From: a virus
Length of the DNA stretch: 59,315 nt
IMG/VR virus record: IMGVR_UViG_3300032605_000018
Location: 1 to 59,315 of that record
Strand: one strand, 5' to 3'
Shown here in pieces: positions 31,881 to 40,394 of this stretch (its first letter is position 1; every line of letters starts with the position of its first letter). A program made the position numbers and the translations under genes. Under the pieces are notes generated by a model. That model was not told where the DNA came from, searched no databases, and was given only the letters and a program-made list of their open reading frames with translations.

Positions 31881-33030
31881 GTATAATATCCATAGTCATT
31901 ACGAAAACATTTTCCTGCAATTAAAAAACATTGTAGCATATCGACGGCTAATTTACCTAACACCTTATGGTTCAACTCAACCAGAGAATGTAGAGCGCAT
32001 ATCCGACGATGTTCACCCATCGTTTGACCCATTTGATCCTGCTCAAACAGTATACAATAACCCAATGTTTATCTTCTACGACCAAGAACCAATTTATGGT
32101 GAATATAATCACGGCTTGTTTGATTATATCCAAAACAACTATGCCGGCCCATTTGTTCTTGTTACGACCGAAAAAAATAGTGTACCATTAGATAAACTTA
32201 AAGAAAAATACAAATGGGAAACTGCCTACTACTTCCATCATGCATTTGCTGCACACGATTGGTTCCGCGGGTATCGCTATTGTGCCGACTTGGTAGCGCC
32301 GGCAGACCGTAAATTAACCAAAAAATATATTTCGTTTAATCGGTTAACCAGTAGCACACGAGTATATCGTACTATACTGATTAACGAACTATGCAAACGA
32401 GATCTACTAGATCAAGGTTACGTTAGTTATAATGATGTATGTCCCGATGGTGGCACATATCAAGAAAACTTAGCACTGGCAGTTACCAACAAGTTAATTA
32501 CGGCCGAACTTGCTACAGAAGCAGAAGCAAATATTGCAAATATATCATTGCCATTACGCATCGATTATCAAGACCAAGCATTTATTCCAAATCATAGTTT
32601 TGTATTAAGTGCAGTAAAAGAAACCCAAGAAAGTTTTTGCTACTTGGTAACTGAAACCTGCTACTGGGAAAGTAAACACCATCTAACAGAAAAAATATTT
32701 AAACCTATTATAAGTAAAATGCCTTTTGTATTAGTAGGGCCTGCACATAATTTAAAATACCTACGTGAGTATGGATTTAAAACATTTGATAAGTGGATCG
32801 ACGAAAGTTATGACGATATAGAAGATCCCATTGAGCGCATGACTGCAATTGGTAATACTATGAATAAGATCTGTGCATATAGCTTAGAAGAATTGCAGGA
32901 CATGTTAATTGATATGCAAGAAGTACTAGATCACAATTATAATAGATTTTATAGTAACGAATTCTTAGATGACTGTTGGAACGAACTAGTTACTAATCTT
33001 AAAAATGCTATGCCTGAATATCTTAGGTAG
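31879..33030 (+). CDS. Glycosyltransferase-like protein (fucosyltransferase-type C-terminus)
   Basis: A 383-residue protein, the only rightward gene in this part. The C-terminal region LTEKIFKPIISKMPFVLVGP followed by LREYGFKTFDKWIDESYD (about 275-317) resembles the nucleotide-sugar-binding end of GT10-type fucosyltransferases. The protein at 41058 has the same order (SEKSIKPFAYKHPMIILG, FKKLGFATFSHKINESYD). Its ATG overlaps the ATG of the divergent 1013-residue gene. The activity is inferred from pattern only. Confidence 0.6.
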   Translation: MYNIHSHYENIFLQLKNIVAYRRLIYLTPYGSTQPENVERISDDVHPSFDPFDPAQTVYNNPMFIFYDQEPIYGEYNHGLFDYIQNNYAGPFVLVTTEKNSVPLDKLKEKYKWETAYYFHHAFAAHDWFRGYRYCADLVAPADRKLTKKYISFNRLTSSTRVYRTILINELCKRDLLDQGYVSYNDVCPDGGTYQENLALAVTNKLITAELATEAEANIANISLPLRIDYQDQAFIPNHSFVLSAVKETQESFCYLVTETCYWESKHHLTEKIFKPIISKMPFVLVGPAHNLKYLREYGFKTFDKWIDESYDDIEDPIERMTAIGNTMNKICAYSLEELQDMLIDMQEVLDHNYNRFYSNEFLDDCWNELVTNLKNAMPEYLR

Positions 33031-33646
33031 TTTTTCCAAATTTAATTTTATTCCATACACGCTCGTGGGCCCAGTACAAGAACATCTTGGTAAATACTTC
33101 CGTTCCGCCAATGGCCACAGCCAGTTTAACTTCGCCAGTAATTAACCAACTAAGCACAAAGGTATCAAACGTTCCAAGAGTACGCCAACTTATGGCTTTT
33201 ACTATACTGCGTAAATTGCTATCACTAGGTGCTTGTGTTAAGTCTGCGGCAATTGCTCGAACCCATTTATCAGACCAATCAGTTACGTGGTAAGTAGCAC
33301 TAGTAGGTTTAACAAATACCTTGTTGGTATCTTCAAATCGACCTGCTTCAATTGTGTCCATCCAGATTAAAATATCTGCTTTAAATATTTTTCTCAGTTC
33401 TTCTGTAGGGCACACAAAGTCACATATAGCAAAGTCTGCATTGGATTCATCTGCTAACTTACTCATACGCTCAACTTGTCGTGTTCTTCCTTCTACACTA
33501 AAGTCCCAGTCGTTAAATTGTTCACGTACTGTATCTGCATTAAACCACGCAACTGTGTGGTTAAGCATCAACTTCTTAACTAGTTCTTGACTCAGTGTAG
33601 TTTTACCAGAGCCCGGTAGTCCCATCACAAGTATTTTTTTTGTCAT
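33023..33646 (-). CDS. APS-kinase-like P-loop kinase fused to DUF2061
   Basis: A 207-residue protein. The N-terminal domain has Walker A GLPGSGKTT (9-17) and AWFNADTVREQFNDWDFS, echoing the APS kinase DGDN-R-L-DLGFS region. The C-terminal ~60 residues (SIVKAISWRTLGTFDTFVLS, then GGTEVFTKMFLYWAHERVW) match DUF2061, a small two-helix membrane domain. This would be a membrane-tethered kinase for adenylylsulfate or another small alcohol. It overlaps the nucleotidyltransferase by 4 nt, suggesting consecutive steps. Confidence 0.8.
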   Translation of the reverse strand: MTKKILVMGLPGSGKTTLSQELVKKLMLNHTVAWFNADTVREQFNDWDFSVEGRTRQVERMSKLADESNADFAICDFVCPTEELRKIFKADILIWMDTIEAGRFEDTNKVFVKPTSATYHVTDWSDKWVRAIAADLTQAPSDSNLRSIVKAISWRTLGTFDTFVLSWLITGEVKLAVAIGGTEVFTKMFLYWAHERVWNKIKFGKTT

Positions 33647-34002
33647 TTGAGGCCCATCGACTTTCTAATATCGGTTGCTGAGATTGCGTGGGTATCTTCG
33701 TCGAATACTTCGTTTTCAATTTTATAACCAACATTACGACCATAAGTGATATTTGTAATGTTAGGAACAAATAAAATGCAATACTGTCCGTCATATTTTT
33801 CCTTTAAGTTTGCGTGTATAAAGTTTTCTACTTCTTCTTTTTTAAAAGGATTACTGTCATTCCATCCTTCACAGTCTCGAATCATAATACACACTTGTCC
33901 AGTTTTAGCAACGGCACGATCAAATAGCGCACGATGGCCTGCATGCCATGGTTGCCACCTCCCGAGTAGCATAGTTGTTGGTGCCTTCCAATCAAAACTC
34001 AT
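33643..34002 (-). CDS. Cytidylyl/adenylyltransferase-like nucleotidyltransferase
   Basis: A 119-residue HxGH-type nucleotidyltransferase: GRWQPWHAGH (14-23) and ISATDIRKS (107-115) are both present. It would join NTP to a phosphorylated small molecule with release of pyrophosphate. It is shorter than NMN adenylyltransferases and close in size to glycerol-3-phosphate cytidylyltransferases. The adjacent kinase-like gene could supply the phosphorylated substrate. Confidence 0.8.
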   Translation of the reverse strand: MSFDWKAPTTMLLGRWQPWHAGHRALFDRAVAKTGQVCIMIRDCEGWNDSNPFKKEEVENFIHANLKEKYDGQYCILFVPNITNITYGRNVGYKIENEVFDEDTHAISATDIRKSMGLK

Positions 34003-34613
34003 AATTTCTCCTTACAATTATCAAAATGATGTTTTTTCATACTCCCCGGGTATCTGCCTTCTGTTTTACAATGCGGGCATACTACGTTAGATTTTGATTT
34101 AATAGTATTTGCAGATTTTTCCCGAGATTCTTTAGTAATAATTTGCTTTGTACGGGCTTGTCGTATTTTTTCTTTGGTCTCTGCGCTTACGGTTTTCCCT
34201 GTGTGCGTTTCGGTTATTCTTTTTCTATGTGCAGGGTCTTTCCATAGGGCAACCGATGCGTCTCTCAATTTTTTGATATATTCTGGGTTTTGATTTCTTT
34301 TTTTAGCAGATTTGCTTAATTTAGTTCTTACTTCATCGTCTAAATTAAACATTATATTATTTCTCTGGTTATAAATATCCTCTGACGTAATATCTAACTT
34401 ATCTAATAGAGAACTTTCGTATTCCTGGCATTCTTTCATAGTACCTTTATATAATATTTCTCTCTGCCAAATATATTCGGGGTTATTAAAATCTTCCCAA
34501 AATTTGTTCGACGCAGAGGAACATACATATCCATCGGTCTCTGTCCCTTTGTGAAATCCTACGTAAATCTTGTTTAATGTTTTATTTGTCCATTTATAAA
34601 CGAATGAGTCCAT
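33999..34613 (-). CDS. GIY-YIG homing endonuclease with NUMOD-type and zinc-finger tail
   Basis: 204 residues from the ATG at 34613, which has AGGAG 7 nt upstream. The GIY-YIG-like core is FVYKWTNKTLNKIYVGFHKG. Helical DNA-binding segments follow (KTVSAETKEKIRQAR). The C-terminus has CPHCKTEG and a later His/Cys pair (HHFDNCKEKL), a small zinc-finger. It interrupts the biosynthetic operon between carbamoyltransferase and nucleotidyltransferase. Confidence 0.75.
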   Translation of the reverse strand: MDSFVYKWTNKTLNKIYVGFHKGTETDGYVCSSASNKFWEDFNNPEYIWQREILYKGTMKECQEYESSLLDKLDITSEDIYNQRNNIMFNLDDEVRTKLSKSAKKRNQNPEYIKKLRDASVALWKDPAHRKRITETHTGKTVSAETKEKIRQARTKQIITKESREKSANTIKSKSNVVCPHCKTEGRYPGSMKKHHFDNCKEKL

Positions 34614-34646
34614 ATCTTTTCTCCTGCATAGATATTTATCATTCTG

Positions 34647-34686
34647 TGCCATTAACCTAACATTTATGCCATTAACCTAACATTTA
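34647..34686. repeat. Perfect 20-bp tandem repeat beside the homing endonuclease
   Basis: Two identical 20-bp units occupy 34647-34666 and 34667-34686. The second covers the carbamoyltransferase stop codon (34684-34686). The pair lies 34 bp upstream of the endonuclease ATG and may be a scar of its insertion. Confidence 0.85.
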
Positions 34687-36174
34687 GGAATGTACTCTTA
34701 CTCCATAATGTTTTTCAAATGCTTCAGCATCTGCACGGGTGTTTACTAATGGCTCGCCTTTGATGTTTAAGCTAGTGTTAAGTAACATAGGACAGCCTGT
34801 TACCACATACCACTTTTCTAGTAGTTCGCGGATTCCCGAACCATCTTTTGGTACTGTCTGTATACGACTAGTCCCATCATAATGAACGATAGCAGGAAAT
34901 AAGTCAGGATACCGACAAGTACCGATGACTTGCATATACCTAGTATTAACGAAGCTACGAGGCATATTAAAATAATCATTAACATGCTCCTCCAAAATAA
35001 TTGGGGCGAAAGGTCTAAATTCTTGTCGTTTTTTAATTGCATTTACTCGATCCTTTATATCGGGTCCTCTTGGGTCGGCAAGGAGACTTCGGTTGCCGAG
35101 AGCTCTGGGTCCAAATTCTGCTCTTCCGGAAGCAACTCCAGTGATTTTATCGCTGAGTAAACTATCAAGGACGGCATTGACAGGGTACGGTCCGCTAATG
35201 TCTGTACCAAGAAATGCGTCTTTAAACTCAACTCGTCCGCCGTAAGCAAGCGCGGCTGCACCAAGGCTACTACCAGCATCGCCAGGATTAGGCATGATCC
35301 AAATTTTTTCAAAATACTCACCGAGGTTTCTATTAGCTAAACAGTTAAGGGCAACACCGCCCATGTAACACAAGTTCGTGCTCCAGTTAAAATCCTTTGC
35401 ACGACGCATTACATTATATATCAAATTCTCACATAAATCCTGTGCAGAACTGGCAACGTCTTTGTCGTCAAAATGTCTGCCCCACTCGTAATTGGATCCG
35501 GTATGTAAGTTTTCTCTGAATATCACTTCATTCTCATCGGCCACTAACCGCATCTTCATCCAGGCGCTTGCTACCCGACTACCATATGCGCTCATGCCCA
35601 TTAAGATGTATTCATCTTCGTTGGGCTTTAGTCCTGCTTCTTGTGTCATTGCACTATAAAATAGCCCAATGCTATGCGGATATTTTTGCTTCCACAACAC
35701 TTTATATGTTGCACGACCATCAACATACTCTGCACCAATAATACTGATAGTGTCCCATTCACCTATAGCATCAATAACAACCACTGTAGCACGATCAAAT
35801 GGGCTTGTTTGGAATCCTGCGGCCGCGTGACTTAAATGATGATTGCAAGTAATAACAGGAACCTTGTGTGTTAGCATTGAGTGTAGTTGATCCTGCACAA
35901 TCCGACGAGCACTTAGTTTATTCCATTCAAAGCCTTGCCCGCTGTATAATTGTCGTAGTTGTTTCTTCCAGGGAGTTTCGTAGTAGGCAATCGATTCAAT
36001 ATCGTTATAACTACAGTAGCCGCGGATATCTACAATAAGTCCTGTGTCAATGTTGGGATCGTTCTTGATTCTGCTGTAGCGTTCTGAATGCCCAGCAAAT
36101 AAGATTTCACCTTGATTGTTTAATACTGTAGCGGCAGCATCATGGAAGCCAGCCGAGATTCCTAATATGTTCAT
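34684..36174 (-). CDS. Carbamoyltransferase (NodU/CmcH family)
   Basis: It transfers a carbamoyl group from carbamoyl phosphate, via carbamoyl-adenylate, to a hydroxyl on a sugar or natural product. The 496-residue protein has the family features: ISAGFHDAAA (6-15), the metal-binding HHLSHAAAG (112-120), VIDAIGEWDT with Asp135, and the C-terminal GRAEFGPRALGNRSLL nucleotide-binding part. It overlaps an SGNH gene at its 5' end by 35 nt. The acceptor is presumably the product of the island's sugar pathway. Confidence 0.93.
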   Translation of the reverse strand: MNILGISAGFHDAAATVLNNQGEILFAGHSERYSRIKNDPNIDTGLIVDIRGYCSYNDIESIAYYETPWKKQLRQLYSGQGFEWNKLSARRIVQDQLHSMLTHKVPVITCNHHLSHAAAGFQTSPFDRATVVVIDAIGEWDTISIIGAEYVDGRATYKVLWKQKYPHSIGLFYSAMTQEAGLKPNEDEYILMGMSAYGSRVASAWMKMRLVADENEVIFRENLHTGSNYEWGRHFDDKDVASSAQDLCENLIYNVMRRAKDFNWSTNLCYMGGVALNCLANRNLGEYFEKIWIMPNPGDAGSSLGAAALAYGGRVEFKDAFLGTDISGPYPVNAVLDSLLSDKITGVASGRAEFGPRALGNRSLLADPRGPDIKDRVNAIKKRQEFRPFAPIILEEHVNDYFNMPRSFVNTRYMQVIGTCRYPDLFPAIVHYDGTSRIQTVPKDGSGIRELLEKWYVVTGCPMLLNTSLNIKGEPLVNTRADAEAFEKHYGVRVHS

Positions 36175-36766
36175 TGATTTTTTCTGCTATTCGTTCGTGT
36201 CCTAATTCTAGAGGATGACCGCCTGGACCTTTGGGACAATCGCCCTGAAACTCTAACATGCCATTAATTGGCCAACCTACATAATTTTCAACTTTATATT
36301 TGTCCCACAAGAACAAAAAATCATCTTTGTATAATTCAAAGTGACCTTGCAATCCTGCAACATTTACAAATAAATACGGTTGATTGATACTAATTAGATA
36401 TTGTTGTAATACTAATACCTGCGTAAACCATGTGCGAAAACTAAACTTTTCATCATAGCTGTACTTGTAATATGCTGGTACCCACGGTATACCGCGACGG
36501 CCATTGTGATTAATACAAATAGGCATACCGTTAGTCCACGTTTCAATTCTGCTAGTATCGCTCCACCCAATGATAACTAAATCAAACTTTTGTTTAGCAG
36601 TTTCTTCGATTACTGTGCGAACTATATATTGATTACTACCAGCACCTTTACCTAAGTTTAATACTTCATTGCTTAATAATCGAGACAATACATACGGCCA
36701 TGCATCCAAAGTTCTGTTAGTCAGTTCTTCACCATATGTAAAACTATCGCCTACTGTTAAGATCAT
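36140..36766 (-). CDS. SGNH/GDSL-like hydrolase
   Basis: A 208-residue protein with block I GDSFTYGEEL (6-15), NLGKGAGSNQYIVR (37-50, block II/III Gly and Asn), LVIIGWSD, and a terminal GGHPLELGHERIAE containing the catalytic His. The family removes or transfers acyl groups. It overlaps the carbamoyltransferase and a 33-residue ORF, so it belongs to the operon. An O-acetyl-editing role on the glycan is inference. Confidence 0.75.
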   Translation of the reverse strand: MILTVGDSFTYGEELTNRTLDAWPYVLSRLLSNEVLNLGKGAGSNQYIVRTVIEETAKQKFDLVIIGWSDTSRIETWTNGMPICINHNGRRGIPWVPAYYKYSYDEKFSFRTWFTQVLVLQQYLISINQPYLFVNVAGLQGHFELYKDDFLFLWDKYKVENYVGWPINGMLEFQGDCPKGPGGHPLELGHERIAEKINEHIRNLGWLP

Positions 36767-36864
36767 TTGTAGATAAAAGGATCTCTTTTACGCAACTCTT
36801 TTAATTTCTTGCGATAGCTTATTTCTAACTTAATTCTGTTGTATATGCTTTTTAACCAATTCAT
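36763..36864 (-). CDS. 33-residue basic phage peptide
   Basis: It starts at an ATG with AGGAG 7 nt upstream (inside the previous gene's 3' end) and stops with ATGA overlap onto the next SGNH gene. The sequence is strongly basic and ends KKLKELRKRDPFIYK, a C-terminal pattern I recall from short marine-phage proteins. Without it there would be an unexplained 63-bp gap in an otherwise overlapping operon. Confidence 0.65.
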   Translation of the reverse strand: MNWLKSIYNRIKLEISYRKKLKELRKRDPFIYK

Positions 36865-37429
36865 TGAATTTCTCCTGCATCAATTTGGATGCGTCTATAT
36901 GTGCTTGTTCTAAGGGGTGATCTTGCGGACCTACATCGTATTTATTCTCTACTGCCCACTGGTAAAAACCTCTTGGATCCATAGTTTCGTGCGGCATAAT
37001 ACCAGCCGGAAACATAAACCAATGTTCAAAATCTGAATTAGTTACTTTGTCTAATAGTGTTGGGTACGCACAGTTATCTGCACAAGTAAACATAAACGGT
37101 ATGCCATGCTTCTGCAGATAAAACTGTAACCCAAAGATTTCGTCTATGGCATCAATCTTGTTATCACGACTAGGCCAAGTCCAGCATACAATAACAAATA
37201 ACTCTCCTAGTAACAAAGGGTAATGTTCTCTCACGTTATCACAATAACCCTTAACCGATTCAACAATACCCTTATTACTCATCCCGGGATATGCAACACA
37301 TACGTATTCGTTATCTTCAGCTAACAAGGCAGTAAAGGTATTGCGACTGTAGCTTGTTTGTCTGCCGTCGGGTGAATCTGTTAATTCACTACCGAATATA
37401 AAGCTATCCCCGGCGCCTACTATAATCAT
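36830..37429 (-). CDS. SGNH-like hydrolase, divergent
   Basis: A 199-residue protein with GAGDSFIFGSEL (5-16), a block-II-like YPGMSNKGIVES, a strand LFVIVCWTWPSRDNK and a C-terminal DHPLEQAHIDASKLM with the likely His. It is related to the proteins at 36140 and 7470 but divergent in the middle. It overlaps the next gene by 4 nt. Confidence 0.68.
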   Translation of the reverse strand: MIIVGAGDSFIFGSELTDSPDGRQTSYSRNTFTALLAEDNEYVCVAYPGMSNKGIVESVKGYCDNVREHYPLLLGELFVIVCWTWPSRDNKIDAIDEIFGLQFYLQKHGIPFMFTCADNCAYPTLLDKVTNSDFEHWFMFPAGIMPHETMDPRGFYQWAVENKYDVGPQDHPLEQAHIDASKLMQEKFNELVKKHIQQN

Positions 37430-38508
37430 CTGTTTTTGTAAATTATTTTAACTTGTTGATCTGTGTAATTTTTGTCTGACCAGTTATAGTTATACGTTGC
37501 TTTACTATCGCTAGTTTCAATGCTGTACACGTTTAAGTGATTGCCCAGCAATGCCCATATATCTCGGTAGTCGGCAGAATTAAAGCTACGTGCTAAGTCT
37601 ACTTGCCCAACCTGCGGATGACCAATGGTTAATGTTTTATCATCGGGATCAAATTTATTTGCAATTAACCATTCTTTAAATTCTGTTAGTTTTGTTTGTT
37701 GCCAATGGTATTCACCGGGATTGTTTGCCCATTCTATATCAAAGTCTCCAGCAGCTTCTGTCTGCCCACGTAAGGTAGTGGTTGTAAGTTCACCTATGCG
37801 ACTATCTCTACCTTCGTCTTGGAATACTTCATAATGATGTTTTCCTACCGCTTTGTTTACCCCAACAAACACACCGCCTAATGGTCTATTGATTGTATCT
37901 ATACCAAATAGTTCGTAATCTTCTTCGTCGAGCACAAAACGTGGTGCGTGTAACCAACACATTAGTTGACTAGGCCTGCGCCATTCGGGTGCGTGTACTG
38001 CCTTACGCATACTAAGCACAAGACTTTCGTATTCGTGGCATAATAAGTTTAGTTGACGTATATGCCAACGTATAGTGTTATCTGCTTTATCGTAAAAAGG
38101 AGACATACTTCCACTAACACCTTGTAGATCTTCAAAATATCTATGTAACCGGTTTAACTTGTCATGTACTAGTGTTCCGCCCAAGGATTCCTCAGTGATC
38201 TCCCCAGGAACAATAGTATTGTCCACACTAAAGTAATCATCGATTTGATAGCCAAGCCCAGCTAGATTAATAGCAGATATACTATGGTTTACTTGATTCA
38301 TTATATACCCTGCGTTGCGAGTACTTTCAGTAAATCCTAAAAAGCAATAATTCTTTTCTAGATGATAGTTATTTTTAATTAGTTCGTTTAGTGCAGTAAG
38401 CCATTTACGACTTAGACTGTTGTTGTGGACGTTGATATATACAGGTAGTAAATCGCCCGAGCGATCATCCTTTAATATCATTGTTATTTGATCAATTAAT
38501 TGAGTCAT
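37426..38508 (-). CDS. Hypothetical protein of the biosynthetic operon
   Basis: A 360-residue protein of unknown function; I chose the ATG at 38508, which overlaps the radical SAM stop region. It is rich in His and Trp, with HHYEVFQDEGRDSRIG and WLHAPRFVLDEEDYELF among the more distinctive stretches, and ends in a Tyr-rich tail. No nucleotide-binding or catalytic signature was recognised. Being locked between a radical SAM gene and an SGNH gene suggests a partner or substrate-binding role. Confidence 0.65.
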   Translation of the reverse strand: MTQLIDQITMILKDDRSGDLLPVYINVHNNSLSRKWLTALNELIKNNYHLEKNYCFLGFTESTRNAGYIMNQVNHSISAINLAGLGYQIDDYFSVDNTIVPGEITEESLGGTLVHDKLNRLHRYFEDLQGVSGSMSPFYDKADNTIRWHIRQLNLLCHEYESLVLSMRKAVHAPEWRRPSQLMCWLHAPRFVLDEEDYELFGIDTINRPLGGVFVGVNKAVGKHHYEVFQDEGRDSRIGELTTTTLRGQTEAAGDFDIEWANNPGEYHWQQTKLTEFKEWLIANKFDPDDKTLTIGHPQVGQVDLARSFNSADYRDIWALLGNHLNVYSIETSDSKATYNYNWSDKNYTDQQVKIIYKNR

Positions 38509-39784
38509 ACCATTCAAGTGCTTCGGGTCTTTCAGACATTATATCTCTAAAAGTATACACATCTTTTCGAATTTTTTCAAGTTCTAATACACGGGCTTTG
38601 CCCTTTTTGAGTCCTGCTTGGTATTCGTTGGGCCAGTGTTCGGCAAAAGTGGGTCTTGTTTTAAGTTGAACAAGTATGTCGTGTAGAGCACCTTTATCAA
38701 TGGTGTGCAAGATTTCGTCTACCCAAGGATGTAATACGTCCCTAGGTAGTGCCAGCGGTGACATAATGATGTCCGGACTAAACGAGAACACCACTTTTGC
38801 TAAAACATCTACTCCGAGTTCTTGCGCGAGTTCTTGTATCTTTTGTACTTCAAAGAGTCCTGGTGTAGTAAGAGTGAAGTCCAAACGGACCTGGCGGCGG
38901 TGAGTGCTGTATGCAAGTCCTTCGCGGATGTTCTCAAGCCATGAAGTAAAATCAAGACCTGATCTAATATACTCTCCAATTCTGCCTGTACCATCGATGC
39001 TTGCACAGATTTGCCAGTCACGTAGCCCAGATAAAATATCCCTATACAGATTGATACCGCGATAATTGATGTGACTAAGATTTGTGTTATATCTAGCATA
39101 AACATTTTTTCCATCTCCAAGTTCTATAATCCGTTTCATGTAGCGCCAGTGTTGCTCGTACATTAGCGGCTCACCTCCCACCCAATACACCTCTTCCACT
39201 CGGTGTTCCTCAACAGCAGTAGCAAACTCTTGCTCTACCTGGGTGTCTTGAAACTTTTCAATTTCTACCTTGACTTCAGGACGCATCCAATTATTTTTTG
39301 GATTTGTTAAGTCGATCATCCCGTGTTGCTTCTGCTCACTCTCCCAAGCACTTGACAACATGTCACCGCACATGCGGCATTTAAAATTACAAAGATTGCT
39401 AAATCTGTAATCCCACGATACTGGTTTCATTGTCGTGTAGCCTGTCACATCAGTATGTTCCATAGCTTGTAAGTACTTATGACCAAACAGTTGGTTAAAA
39501 TAACTACGGTAAACGTCTGTGTTTAATAGCTTGTCATTACATACTTCGCACTCGGGTAAGGTTTCCCCGGCCATCATACGCTGACGTACCGATTTCATGT
39601 GGTCGCTGTTCCAATGTTCATCCAGAGTAATTGGTATATATCGGCCAGTGCCTGCCTTTGTATCTATGTACTGTTCAAAGTTTTGTGCTGGTTCGCGACT
39701 TGCACAACACATACGACGTTCAGTCTGAGGACTTAGGTAAGTGTGTACCCACGGTGCCATGCATAGTGTTTCTGGTTTATTCAT
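38492..39784 (-). CDS. Radical SAM protein, N-terminal twitch-like Cys domain (type A)
   Basis: A 430-residue protein. Auxiliary-cluster Cys come first: CMAPWVH (Cys8), CC (26-27) and CEVC (79-82). The radical SAM motif follows at Cys132-x3-Cys136-x2-Cys139 (CNFKCRMC), then WVGGEPLM for SAM binding. In standard SPASM/twitch proteins the auxiliary domain lies after the radical SAM domain, so the order is inverted. It overlaps both neighbours. The reaction is unknown; peptide or sugar modification is typical of the class. Confidence 0.85.
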   Translation of the reverse strand: MNKPETLCMAPWVHTYLSPQTERRMCCASREPAQNFEQYIDTKAGTGRYIPITLDEHWNSDHMKSVRQRMMAGETLPECEVCNDKLLNTDVYRSYFNQLFGHKYLQAMEHTDVTGYTTMKPVSWDYRFSNLCNFKCRMCGDMLSSAWESEQKQHGMIDLTNPKNNWMRPEVKVEIEKFQDTQVEQEFATAVEEHRVEEVYWVGGEPLMYEQHWRYMKRIIELGDGKNVYARYNTNLSHINYRGINLYRDILSGLRDWQICASIDGTGRIGEYIRSGLDFTSWLENIREGLAYSTHRRQVRLDFTLTTPGLFEVQKIQELAQELGVDVLAKVVFSFSPDIIMSPLALPRDVLHPWVDEILHTIDKGALHDILVQLKTRPTFAEHWPNEYQAGLKKGKARVLELEKIRKDVYTFRDIMSERPEALEWYDSIN

Positions 39785-40394
39785 TAATGCGTTCTATTAG
39801 ATTAGTATAGTATTCGGCTATCATAGTATGAGTTGCCAATTCTGTAATGTGGTAAAAAGGCCTAAATGTCTTTGTAACTGGATAGTCCCACAAGTTAATG
39901 TCGGCTATAAAATTTTGATACTGTTCAAAGTATTGAGCGCCAGCATTAGCAAATGATTTATGCTCAAATCCACCTTGATCAAATTTAAATGGAATATTGC
40001 TGTTGATTAATTTTTGTAAAGTATTTTCAATAATACACTTACTTTGGTATATAGATACTTCCAAGTCAAAAAACTCTGACACATAGTTGCGTAATAATTT
40101 CCGTTGTGGCATACTAAACTGTGTAGTATCATCTATAGAATGAATAGAGTATGATACTATTGTATTATTAAATCGTACCTCTTGTCTAGTACAACTTGTA
40201 CCTAAACAGATAATGTAATCCGGGTCGTTTGCAATCGCTTGATCGACCTGCATAGAAATTAATAAGTTACTCGAACACACCCTGGCCAAATTAGTAATGT
40301 TAAACTGGTTAGATAACATGTCAACCCAGCAAGGACCGTATTCTGGATCGCTTACTGCAAAACTATCACCACATATATAGACAGACTTAGACAT
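39777..40394 (-). CDS. SGNH-like protein, divergent
   Basis: 205 residues from the ATG at 40394 (MSKSVYICGDSFAVSD), which overlaps the epimerase-like stop. Block I GDSFAVS is clear, a VCSSNLL may be block II, and the strand IICLGTS matches the LVIIGWS position of its relatives. The terminal His is less certain (FYHITELATHTM). Function tentative. Confidence 0.6.
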   Translation of the reverse strand: MSKSVYICGDSFAVSDPEYGPCWVDMLSNQFNITNLARVCSSNLLISMQVDQAIANDPDYIICLGTSCTRQEVRFNNTIVSYSIHSIDDTTQFSMPQRKLLRNYVSEFFDLEVSIYQSKCIIENTLQKLINSNIPFKFDQGGFEHKSFANAGAQYFEQYQNFIADINLWDYPVTKTFRPFYHITELATHTMIAEYYTNLIERINE

